Source of the DNA: Deltaproteobacteria bacterium
GTDB taxonomy: Bacteria; Desulfobacterota; JAFDIG01
Length of the DNA stretch: 12,385 nt
Direction: 5' to 3'
Assembly: GCA_019308145.1 (NCBI GenBank)
Contig: JAFDIG010000068.1
Location: 1-12,385 of the forward strand
The position numbers were made by a program, and so were the translations under genes. The notes under the pieces were generated by a model. The model did no database searches. It was not told the DNA's origin and worked only from the letters and a program-made list of their open reading frames with translations. Below are positions 1 to 7,700 of this stretch, piece by piece; positions within the stretch are counted from its first letter, which is position 1, and every line of letters starts with the position of its first letter.

Positions 1-800
<800 letters not shown>

Positions 801-816
801 AAAACTGACAAAAATA

Positions 817-836
817 CTGGTTTAATAATAAACCAG
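817..836 (-). other. Perfect hairpin in the 16S leader
   Basis: CTGGTTTA and TAAACCAG form a perfect 8-bp inverted repeat around an ATAA loop, 16 bases upstream of the mature 16S end. T-runs flank it on both strands, so it looks like a small terminator in either direction. In the rrn transcript it lies downstream of boxA, so it may be part of the leader/processing structure. On the plus strand it could stop antisense transcription leaving 16S. The function is inferred only. Confidence 0.5.
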
Positions 837-870
837 TTTTTTTAAAAAGGACCCAGCTCTTTTGCTACCT

Positions 871-885
871 AGTTTTCAAAGAACA
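871..885 (-). promoter_or_regulatory. boxA-like rrn antitermination site
   Basis: The minus strand reads TGTTCTTTGAAAACT, very close to the boxA element of bacterial rRNA leaders (E. coli core TGCTCTTTA; Bacillus-type leaders have TGTTCTTTGAAAACT). It sits between rrn promoter P2 and 16S, where NusB/S10 would load to prevent premature termination. Confidence 0.75.
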
Positions 886-905
886 ATTCCAAAAGACAAA
901 CATCA

Positions 906-933
906 ATTATATATATAATTTTTTCTTTGTCAA
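906..933 (-). promoter_or_regulatory. rrn promoter P2 (proximal)
   Basis: On the minus strand a perfect -35 TTGACA (933-928) is followed after 16 bp by a perfect -10 TATAAT (911-906). This predicts transcription start near 899, about 100 bases upstream of the mature 16S end and just before boxA. Confidence 0.85.
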
Positions 934-993
934 GAAAAAATTATAAAAAATATTATTTAATTTAAAGCTGTCCTTTTTATTTGTACATTATAT

Positions 994-1021
994 ATTATAA
1001 TAGATTTTTTGCAGATGTCAA
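994..1021 (-). promoter_or_regulatory. rrn promoter P1 (distal)
   Basis: On the minus strand a perfect -35 TTGACA (1021-1016) is followed after 16 bp by a perfect -10 TATAAT (999-994). It lies 88 bp upstream of the matching P2 element with identical spacing. This is the usual tandem arrangement of growth-regulated rrn promoters. An A/T-rich stretch upstream could act as an UP element. Confidence 0.85.
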
Positions 1022-1141
1022 GGATTTTTGCTTAAAGGATCACTATTTTCCCTTTAAAAAGCTCTCTACTTTTAAACCTGTAATTCTTTAATATTTAAAC
1101 ATATTTCAATCAAATAGAAGAAAATAATGAATTTTTTAATC

Positions 1142-1169
1142 TTGACATCTACTATTTTTTATATAGAAT
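1142..1169 (+). promoter_or_regulatory. Sigma70-type promoter of the coiled-coil gene
   Basis: A perfect TTGACA (1142-1147) is followed after 16 bp by TAGAAT (1164-1169, 5/6 to TATAAT). It points away from the rrn promoters, so 1022-1141 is a shared divergent region. Start is predicted near 1176, giving a leader of about 34 bases before the ATG at 1210. Apart from this and the rrn signals, nothing recognisable was seen in 800-1209. Confidence 0.65.
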
Positions 1170-1209
1170 TGATATAGATAATAAAGGATCTTAAAAAAAT
1201 TTAAGGAAA

Positions 1210-1731
1210 ATGAAAAATAAATTTAATCTTTTTAAATCAGTTATTATATTTCTTTTAGTAGTATTGACTTTTTTCTTTCAACCAAATTCTCTATCTGCAA
1301 TAGAGACAGCCCCAAGGATTACTGATAGGGAGATCATAGAAGCATTAACAAGGATAGAGATAAGGCAAAACAATTTAGAAAAAGAGATCGCCCAGCTAAG
1401 GGTTGATATGAACGAACAGTTCAGAAAGATAGACAAGCAATTTGATAGAATAGACAAGCAATTTGATAGAATGGATAAGCAATTTGATAGAATGGGTAAG
1501 CAATTTGATAGAATGGTAAATATAATATCTGCCATAGTAATAGCCTTTTTTGGAATAGTAGCAGTAACAATTGGTTTTGCTCTATGGGATAGGCGCACAA
1601 TGATAAGACCTTTTGAGGCAAAGATTAAAGAATTAGAGCAGACAGATACTAAACTTATTAATGCTTTAAAAGAGCTCGCTAAAGATAATAAAAGATTAAA
1701 CGAGGTGTTAAGAAATTTGGGAATTTTGTAA
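1210..1731 (+). CDS. Exported membrane-anchored coiled-coil protein with tandem heptads, unknown function
   Basis: The 173-residue product has a hydrophobic N-terminal segment (about 9-29) ending in a plausible signal peptidase site LSA|IE. A charged alpha-helical region (about 36-102) follows, then one membrane segment (about 103-126) and a short, probably cytoplasmic, charged helix (127-173). Residues 75-102 are four nearly identical heptads (DKQFDRI/M, the last starting with G), preceded by a diverged fifth heptad (68-74). Hydrophobic residues recur at fixed heptad positions, so a coiled coil or oligomer is expected. The FALWDRRT motif right after the membrane segment resembles one I recall in unnamed coiled-coil membrane proteins of several phyla; no function is known to me. 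AAGGA lies only 2 bases before the ATG, a close but usable ribosome binding site. It appears monocistronic, with its own promoter. Confidence 0.85.
   Translation: MKNKFNLFKSVIIFLLVVLTFFFQPNSLSAIETAPRITDREIIEALTRIEIRQNNLEKEIAQLRVDMNEQFRKIDKQFDRIDKQFDRMDKQFDRMGKQFDRMVNIISAIVIAFFGIVAVTIGFALWDRRTMIRPFEAKIKELEQTDTKLINALKELAKDNKRLNEVLRNLGIL
1432..1515 (+). repeat. 21-bp in-frame tandem repeat, 4 copies
   Basis: Four consecutive 21-bp units (1432-1452, 1453-1473, 1474-1494, 1495-1515) each contain AAGCAATTTGATAGAAT with one or two differences at the edges. Each unit encodes exactly one heptad of the coiled coil, so copy-number change would lengthen or shorten the helix without shifting frame. Confidence 0.95.
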
Positions 1732-1740
1732 TTTTTTAGC

Positions 1741-1776
1741 TATGAAATTTTTTCCTACCTATGAAATTTTTTCCTA
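1741..1776 (+). repeat. Short direct repeat
   Basis: TATGAAATTTTTTCCTA occurs twice, at 1741-1757 and 1760-1776, just after the stop of the coiled-coil gene. It may be simple duplication in A/T-rich spacer DNA. No function is evident. Confidence 0.85.
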
Positions 1777-1800
1777 TTAATTTTTTTTAAATTTTAAAAT

Positions 1801-1824
1801 AAATCCCCTTTTTTAGGATTTTTT
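1801..1824 (+). terminator. Weak possible terminator
   Basis: AAATCC (1801-1806) can pair with GGATTT (1816-1821) across a 9-base loop, followed by a few T residues. The stem is short and A/T-rich. It is plausible as the end of the coiled-coil transcript but weak. Confidence 0.3.
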
Positions 1825-1856
1825 ACTAATAAAATAACTTTTTAAATGATTAATTT

Positions 1857-1874
1857 AGGCATACATCTTGCTTT
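1857..1874 (+). promoter_or_regulatory. Possible sigma54 (RpoN) promoter of the minor pilin operon
   Basis: AGGCAT (1857-1862) and TTGCTTT (1868-1874) match the -24/-12 consensus TGGCAC-N5-TTGCW. The invariant GG (1858-1859) and GC (1870-1871) are separated by exactly 10 bases. Sigma54 with the PilR activator is known to control pilin genes in several proteobacteria. The predicted start near 1883 leaves only about 14 bases to the ATG, enough for the Shine-Dalgarno but unusually short. No clear sigma70 promoter was seen in this spacer. Confidence 0.4.
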
Positions 1875-1896
1875 ATCCTAAAAAAGGAGGTGTAAT

Positions 1897-2385
1897 ATGT
1901 CTCTTGGCTATTTTAATAATAAAAGAGGGGTAACCTTTACAGAGTTAGCAGTAGTGGTAACCATCCTTGGCATTATGGGAGTTTTAATGATCCCTGGTAT
2001 TGGCAACTGGTTACGCCACTATCGTTTAAGAGGAGCAGCAAGTGATATGGCATCAAAACTGCAGGCAGCAAGGATGGAAGCAATTACCAATAGATTTGAC
2101 TATAGGGTAACGGTTACAACTTCATCTAACTTTCCTGGGGGTAAATATGTAATAGAACGACATTCCGGAGGAGTCTGGAGGCCTGCTAATACAATAGCAC
2201 CTAATGGAACTGTCTCAATGAATGAATATAAAGATGTAAGAATTGCTTCTGTAAATGGAGCAAACCCTATAATATTTAGCCCTAACGGCACAGTTAACAA
2301 TTCGTCAACTATTCAATTTATAAACAGAAAAAATGAGAGTAGAAGTGTTAATATAACCATAGCAGGCCGAATAAGGGTACCATAA
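1897..2385 (+). CDS. fimT: GspH/FimT-type minor prepilin
   Basis: The 162-residue protein has a type III signal sequence: a short leader ending KRG (9-11), then V12-T-F-T-E16 with the +5 glutamate needed for PilD processing, and a hydrophobic helix to about residue 34. The C-terminal half has the beta-rich GspH-like pattern, including FSPNGTV and the closing TIAGRIRVP. It is expected to be cleaved and N-methylated by the prepilin peptidase and to join the minor pilin complex that primes type IV pilus assembly in the inner membrane. A strong AAGGAGGTG (1884-1892) precedes the ATG. It is first in a five-gene same-strand cluster ending with pilY1. The alternative is a type II secretion GspH pseudopilin, made unlikely by the PilV/PilW/PilX/PilY1 neighbours. 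Confidence 0.88.
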   Translation: MSLGYFNNKRGVTFTELAVVVTILGIMGVLMIPGIGNWLRHYRLRGAASDMASKLQAARMEAITNRFDYRVTVTTSSNFPGGKYVIERHSGGVWRPANTIAPNGTVSMNEYKDVRIASVNGANPIIFSPNGTVNNSSTIQFINRKNESRSVNITIAGRIRVP

Positions 2386-2520
2386 AAAGTAAATGAATTT
2401 ATTATATTGCATCATAATATAGATTACAAATTGATTGGATATAAATTCGAGCTTTTATAACCTTATTAGTATTAAAAGAGTTTCACATTTATAAGAGAAA
2501 TATCATAAAAGGTGCTTATC

Positions 2521-2925
2521 ATGAAAAAGATAAAGAATAAAAAAGGTTTTACTTTATTAGAGATTTTAGTTGCATTAACAATACTTTCTGTTGGATTGCT
2601 TGGTTTGGCTTCTTTGCAAATTGTTGCAGTCAGATCCAACAGTTTTTCTCTACAGCTTTCAACTGCTACCATCCTTGCTCAACAAAAGCTTGAAGAATTC
2701 AAACAAACTCCTTATGCGAACATAGCAAGTGGAAGCGATACAATATCATCTCAAACAGGTACAGGTGCGGTTGCAACTTTAGGTATAACGTTTAATAGAC
2801 AGTGGACTGTTAGTGATAATACTCCTGTTGCTGATTCTAAACAGGTTGATGTAACAGTAAGTTGGACAGGGATAGATGGGAAGAGTCATTCAGTAACTTT
2901 AAGTAGCATATATGCAAAGAGATGA
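2521..2925 (+). CDS. pilV: PilV-type minor prepilin
   Basis: The 134-residue protein begins MKKIKNKKG|FTLLEILVAL, a textbook prepilin peptidase site (KKG|F, Glu at +5) followed by a hydrophobic helix. Then comes the PilV-like stretch in which AQQKLEEFK follows the helix. I chose the ATG at 2521 over the in-frame GTG at 2512 because AAGGTG (2509-2514) lies 6 bases before it and overlaps the GTG. It ends with TGA (2923-2925), so TGA works as a stop in this operon. The 135-base spacer after fimT is A/T-rich with no convincing promoter. The protein has no cysteines. Confidence 0.9.
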   Translation: MKKIKNKKGFTLLEILVALTILSVGLLGLASLQIVAVRSNSFSLQLSTATILAQQKLEEFKQTPYANIASGSDTISSQTGTGAVATLGITFNRQWTVSDNTPVADSKQVDVTVSWTGIDGKSHSVTLSSIYAKR

Positions 2926-2957
2926 TGGATATTCTTCTGCCTTTTTGGATAGATATG

Positions 2958-2981
2958 AGGGACAATTCACGAACTGCCCCT
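2958..2981 (-). repeat. REP-like imperfect palindrome between pilV and pilW
   Basis: A 24-base palindrome starts AGGGACAATTC and ends GAACTGCCCCT. It has two mismatched pairs on the plus strand, but as minus-strand RNA both become G-U wobbles, giving a fully paired hairpin. A second inverted pair, CCCCTA (2977-2982) and TAGGGG (2997-3002), overlaps it and would compete. GGGGCAATTC...GAATTGCCCC palindromes are a familiar type of dispersed intergenic repeat. Whether this one is repeated elsewhere cannot be seen from the window. Confidence 0.55.
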
Positions 2982-3076
2982 AATGGGACTAAAATGTAGG
3001 GGAATTTCATCACCATAGTATTAGGATACAAGAGGGTTGAATATAAAAACCGACCCCATTTTTAGAAATAGCGATG

Positions 3077-3098
3077 TTTTAAAAAGGAGCTTTTAAAA
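3077..3098 (+). promoter_or_regulatory. Inverted repeat enclosing the pilW ribosome binding site
   Basis: TTTTAAAA (3077-3084) and TTTTAAAA (3091-3098) flank AGGAGC, so an A/U hairpin would display the Shine-Dalgarno in its loop, with the A of the start codon at the stem base. The all-A/U stem would be weak and temperature-sensitive. It may simply reflect base composition. Confidence 0.4.
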
Positions 3099-4039
3099 TG
3101 AATATACAAAACCAAAAAGGTCTTACCCTTATAGAGTTAATGGTAGCCTTAGTCCTTGCAACATTAGTTGTAGGAGCGGTTTATAATGCCTTTATATCCC
3201 AGCAAAAAGCATATACCATTCAAGAGCAAGTAGCAGAGATGCACGCAAATGCCAGGCATGCTTTAGAGATGATAACAAGGGATGTAAGAATGGCAGGTTT
3301 TGGGGTGCCAGCAGGGAATCCCTATGTATTTAAAAGCACACAGGATGTTGTAAATACTGGCTCAACAGATTTAATAACTATTTGGGCTAATATTGGAACA
3401 GTAGCAGAGGTAACAGTAGATAAAAATAGTGGTGATACCTGAATTCATATCAGTACAGTAGCAGGTCTTGCTAAAAATGATATAGTAAATTTTATAAACC
3501 CAAAAGATAATACTCTTGTAAGTGGGCCTCATACTATTACGGCAGATCCAGCATCAGGAGCAGATCCAAGAATAGGAATAAACCCTGGGCTTAGTAACCC
3601 TATAAAAAAAGGATATTTAGTCCATAAATCATATGTAAAAATTGAATACCGAGTTACCAATGTAAATTCAGATACTCCTGTGCTTCAACGTTCTTTAAAC
3701 GATGGAAGTTGGGCGTCTGTTGCAGAAAATATCGAGGATATGCAGATCGCATACTTCGGAGATTTTAGTAGTGATGGAACAGCAAACTTTTCTGATCCTA
3801 ATGATTGGACAAATAATCCTAATGCAAATTGGAGTAAGGTTAGGGGAATAAGGATACATGTTGTAGCACGCACAAGACGTGAAGACCCTGATTTAAAAGC
3901 AAAAGGAATTCAGCTTCCATCAATCCAGGCAGTAGAGGATGGTCCTTCACATCCTGATTCTAGTAATCCTTATGAAACACCATATCAAAGAAGAAGGCTT
4001 TTTACGTCCTTTATAAGAATAAGAAATGCAGGATTGTAA
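3098..4039 (+). CDS. pilW: PilW-type minor prepilin interrupted by one in-frame TGA (possible selenocysteine or nonsense codon)
   Basis: The frame starts MNIQNQKG|LTLIELMVAL, a classic prepilin site with Glu at +5, and continues with the PilW-like stretch RHALEMITRDVRMAGFG (about 49-65). At codon 115 (3440-3442) there is a TGA. The same frame then stays open for 198 more codons to TAA at 4037-4039, including the PilW-like C-terminal part (ENIEDMQIAYFGDF, then VRGIRIHVVARTR and a closing FIRIRNAGL). The total of 313 codons is a normal PilW length, whereas the 114-residue product would lack most of the beta domain. No ribosome binding site supports restart at the internal GTG at 3680. A SECIS-like hairpin lies right after the TGA. 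Either the TGA is recoded, most likely as selenocysteine, or it is a recent nonsense mutation or sequencing error in an otherwise intact gene. The protein has no cysteines. Confidence 0.85.
3447..3483 (+). promoter_or_regulatory. SECIS-like hairpin downstream of the in-frame TGA of pilW
   Basis: The lower stem is ATATCA (3447-3452) with TGATAT (3478-3483), six perfect pairs. An internal loop of 6 against 4 bases follows. The upper stem is TAGCA (3459-3463) with TGCTA (3469-3473), five perfect pairs, and the apical loop is GGTCT (3464-3468). The first loop G is 21 bases after the TGA. The E. coli fdhF SECIS has a GCA/UGC upper stem closing a GGUC(U) loop about 18 bases after its UGA, where SelB reads the loop G and U. 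The match covers loop sequence, two-tier shape and distance. The bulged U of the E. coli stem is not evident. Chance resemblance cannot be excluded. Confidence 0.5.
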
Positions 4040-4073
4040 GAATAAAAAATCCTTTTTTAAGGGAGGATAAATA

Positions 4074-4718
4074 ATGAAAATAAATAATAAAATAAAAAAT
4101 CTCATCTCAAATCAAAAAGGGGCTGCTTTGGTTATTGCTATGATGGTAATGTTAGTTGCCACCCTTATTGGAATATATTCAATAAACATGAGTTCAATTG
4201 ATACAAAGATAGCTGGGAACGAAAGGATGTTAAGTACTACATTTTTTGCATCAGATGGTGGGATAGAGCATTTTAAATCATTGATTGGACCGATGTTGGT
4301 AAATGCAAATCAAGGTAATTTAGCCACAAGTGCTACAATAGATTGGGATTTTTTGCTTGATGGAAGTTCAGGAAAACCAGCTGCTACTACCTCTAATCCT
4401 GAAGTGCTCTGGATTGACAGGGATATGGGAGGAGGCAGAAGATATCAGGTTTATGTTCGCAACAATAATGACGGAGGTGGAGTTACTGATGATACAGATG
4501 GATTCATTTGGGTGCGCTCTGTTGGTACAGAAAATAACAGAGGGACTACTGAACTTGAAGTTCTGCTTTATGCAAATGTTGACGGAGCAGGTGCTATAAC
4601 AGGTTATTCAGCTCAGGAAGGAGCAGGAACAGGAAAAAATTATAACTCAACAGATGTCAATGAAATAGCAACAACAGACCTTGGAACAAATCAGTTCTCT
4701 GGGGTCTCGGTAAAATAA
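4074..4718 (+). CDS. pilX: PilX-type minor prepilin
   Basis: The 214-residue protein begins with a short basic leader and QKG|AALVIAMMVMLVATLIG (cleavage after G16), lacking Glu at +5, as is common in PilX/GspK-type pseudopilins. It continues with MSSIDTKIAGNER, corresponding to the PilX N-terminal signature (often AGN.R), and FFASDGGIEH, equivalent to the usual A(A/S)EAGIE. The remaining 150 residues are a divergent Gly/Asn/Thr-rich globular part. GGGAGG (4061-4066) lies 7 bases before the ATG. The stop TAA (4716-4718) overlaps the Shine-Dalgarno of pilY1, suggesting translational coupling. PilX-type pilins modulate pilus assembly and tip interactions in the minor pilin complex with PilY1. 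It has no cysteines. Confidence 0.88.
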   Translation: MKINNKIKNLISNQKGAALVIAMMVMLVATLIGIYSINMSSIDTKIAGNERMLSTTFFASDGGIEHFKSLIGPMLVNANQGNLATSATIDWDFLLDGSSGKPAATTSNPEVLWIDRDMGGGRRYQVYVRNNNDGGGVTDDTDGFIWVRSVGTENNRGTTELEVLLYANVDGAGAITGYSAQEGAGTGKNYNSTDVNEIATTDLGTNQFSGVSVK

Positions 4719-4728
4719 GGAGGCTATT

Positions 4729-7700
4729 ATGAAATATATGAAATTATTCAATATGGTAGGGCTTGTCATCTTGCTCTCTTTTATTCTTGTTCTAAAACCT
4801 GCCAATATCTCTATAGCAGATCTAAGCATTACTGGTTGCGCAACAGGGGAAACTGGTGTTGTAAAGGAGTTTAATACAGAAAATTATGATTTCCTTAATT
4901 GTGAAGTAACAGATGAAGGGCATGTAAAACTTCTAACAGGACAACAGGCAATTGACCCTAATAATATTATAATTCCTTTTACGCAAGATGTTTATGTAAC
5001 CTTTCTGATTGAAGGTGCTGGATATAGAAACCGTTTTGGCTGGTTTTTGGCAGAAGATGCTGAAGAGACACAAGGCCATCGTATGGTGCCTCCTGAAGAT
5101 AGTCCAAAAAGACACTGGATATTTAGGGAAATAAAAGATGATGTTGGAAATGCTGAGTATCCATATCCAACAGATGGTCATCCAGCAAACGAAGGATATA
5201 GTGAGGGTTGTTGTTGGGGTGGTGATGGTGTATTAGAGGTCATTTACGATGAAAATGGCAATAGACATACCTGGCCTTATACTGAACAGGATCTTGTTAA
5301 CTGGGGATATTCTCCAATAATGGATGGAAAAATCATGCCAAATGATATGAGGAAGCATCTTGGAAAATTTGCTGCTGGTACTGAAATCGTCTTTTTTATA
5401 ACCAATAGATATGATGGTGTAAATAAAAGTGACTGGGATATGTCTGATGGAATATTTTATACAAAGGATAACTGGAATGTAAGAAAAGGAAGCTCTTCAT
5501 GGGAATGGGAATATACAAGCGATACATGTTCATCTTATAATTATTATAAGAGGATCATGTTTAACCTAACAGCACCTGAAAGTGGGGGGATACCTTGCGG
5601 TACTGGTCTTTGTAGTGGTATGGGTAGCTGTTGCTGTGGATGGCTTCCAGGAAGTGCAAGAGATAGATTAGCTGCTGGGGTATATGGAGAGGTAATTGAA
5701 TATAGTGATGACGATTATGTGGATAAGCTACAAAAATATACTAATCCAAACTCAGTTGGTCATTCAACTTATTCACATATTATTGTTGGTGCTCCTCAAG
5801 GAAAACCATATCTTTGGCTTCTTGGTTATGAGGACTTAAAAGGTGGAGGGGATAGGGATTATAATGACCTGGTTTTTATTATAGAAAGAAAAACTGGTGG
5901 TTATGCAGAGTTAAAATCAAGCCAGGCAATAGGACCAACAGATCCAGAGGCATATATAACAGCAGCCACATTTGAAGTAACTGATAAAATGCCTTGTGAT
6001 GGACAAACATATATAAAGTATTATCTTGGACTTTACTCACAGCCAGATCAAAGTGATTTGCAGTGGGTAGAGATAACTCAATGGGATGTGATAAAAACCC
6101 CGGACGAAAATGGCACAGTTGTAACTAACTGGGAATATGGAACCCCTGAACAAACCTATCGTTCCCGAAGGGTTGACTTTGCCTCTTTAGGGATTTCTGG
6201 TAAAAAAATGGTTTGGAAAGCAGAGCTTGTAAGTGAAGATGAAACCTGCCAGCCTGAAGTTATTGGTGCAACATTAGGATATGAGGCATCTAAACATGCC
6301 CATTTTTCTCGTTCTGCACCTGTGGTTCTTGCAAATGTAATATATTCTGGTAGCTATGAAACCCCTGAAATGACGTGGACAGACAAGGTATTACGTGGGC
6401 ATGTAAGAGCTTATAGGATTTATGACCCGAGGGACCCTGAAACTACTGATGTTCAAGAACTCTGGGATGCAGGGGAAAAGGTTAGCGCCATGAATCCTAA
6501 TAACCGTAATATCAAAATTCCTGATATTACAGTATATTCTGCTACAGAAAATCCTATTACTAAAGATGGACCTAATGGAGGAGATCCTTTAATAGGCGAT
6601 GGTACAACAAAAAAATTTAAAGGGAGACTAAACCACAAAAAACTTGTTGCAACAACAGTTCATATATTTGATGGTAGAGAGGATTTCTGGGATAAACATA
6701 CTGATGTATTAGAAGGATCATTAGGTGGGACAGGGACTATAAACCGTTTCACTGGCAGATTTACTATTAAATTTAAACATCCACCTGCTGATGGAGCAGC
6801 AATACAGGCAGAATACCAATATTATGAAACCTCGAAAAACTTGAAAGATTTCATCCCTGCAAATGTAACAAATGAAATGCTTGCTTTAAATGACGAGTTT
6901 ATCCATGGTCAAGGTTATACCTGGGATTTAGATGGTGATGGAGACTATGACAGCGATGATGGAAAACATTTGGTTGAATGGGTAAGAGGATGGAAAGATG
7001 GAAGATTTAAAACCACAAAAAAAGAATGGTTATTAGGTGCAATTGATCACTCTATCCCTGCAGTTGAAACCCCACCTCCACTCAACAATTGGTATTATGG
7101 AACAGATATTACAGATGAGGAACGTGAAGAATTTGATACTTTCAGAAAGGATTATTGGGAACGCCAGACAGTGTTATATATAGGGGCAAGAGACGGGATG
7201 TTACATGCGTTTGATGCAGGAAAATTCAGATATGGTTATTATGATGTGAATGACAACTTTATATCAGGAGATAATCCAGCAACACCTACTATAATAGAAA
7301 AGAGGGGATATTTCTTATGGGAAGATATGTCAGGTGGTTGCCCTAACTACTGCAGCTCCCTTACCCCAGATATTTGTAACCAATGTCCAAGTTATGGAAC
7401 AGGAAATGAGCTTTGGGCAGTTATTCCGAATAATCTAATCGCAAGACTAAAAAATAATTTCAAGGGCTTGGAGGATCAATCCTTTGTTGATGCTTCAGTA
7501 GCAGTAGCAGATGTATATATAAGAAGTGAAGGAGAAATGAAGTGGCGAACCGTAATTCTTTCTGCCCAAGGAAATGGTGGAGATACTGTTATGTGCTTAG
7601 ATGTAACAGAACCCGCAGATCCAAAATTCCTATGGGAGTTTGCTGATCCAGATCTCTTCAGAAGCCGTTCATCCCCAGCAGTTGGAAAGATTGGTAAAAT

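Noticed and set aside
1432..1515. CRISPR array
   Set aside because: The repeats are contiguous without spacers and encode in-phase heptads.
1278..1621. Two minus-strand frames across the coiled-coil gene with repeated Cys/Leu or Pro/Phe patterns
   Set aside because: Their regularity is only the antisense reading of the 21-bp repeats.
2432..2466. Internal sigma70 promoter before pilV (TTGATT ... TATAAC)
   Set aside because: The spacing of 19 bp and the imperfect hexamers in A/T-rich DNA are not convincing.
2512..2520. GTG at 2512 as the pilV start
   Set aside because: It overlaps the AAGGTG Shine-Dalgarno that is well placed for the ATG at 2521.
3440..3442. Genome-wide reassignment of TGA to Trp or Gly
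   Set aside because: pilV ends naturally at TGA, Trp is encoded by TGG throughout, and only one in-frame TGA occurs among the long intact genes.
3680..4039. Independent gene starting at the GTG at 3680
   Set aside because: It is in the same frame as pilW, has no Shine-Dalgarno and encodes the C-terminal part of PilW; it is the continuation after the TGA.
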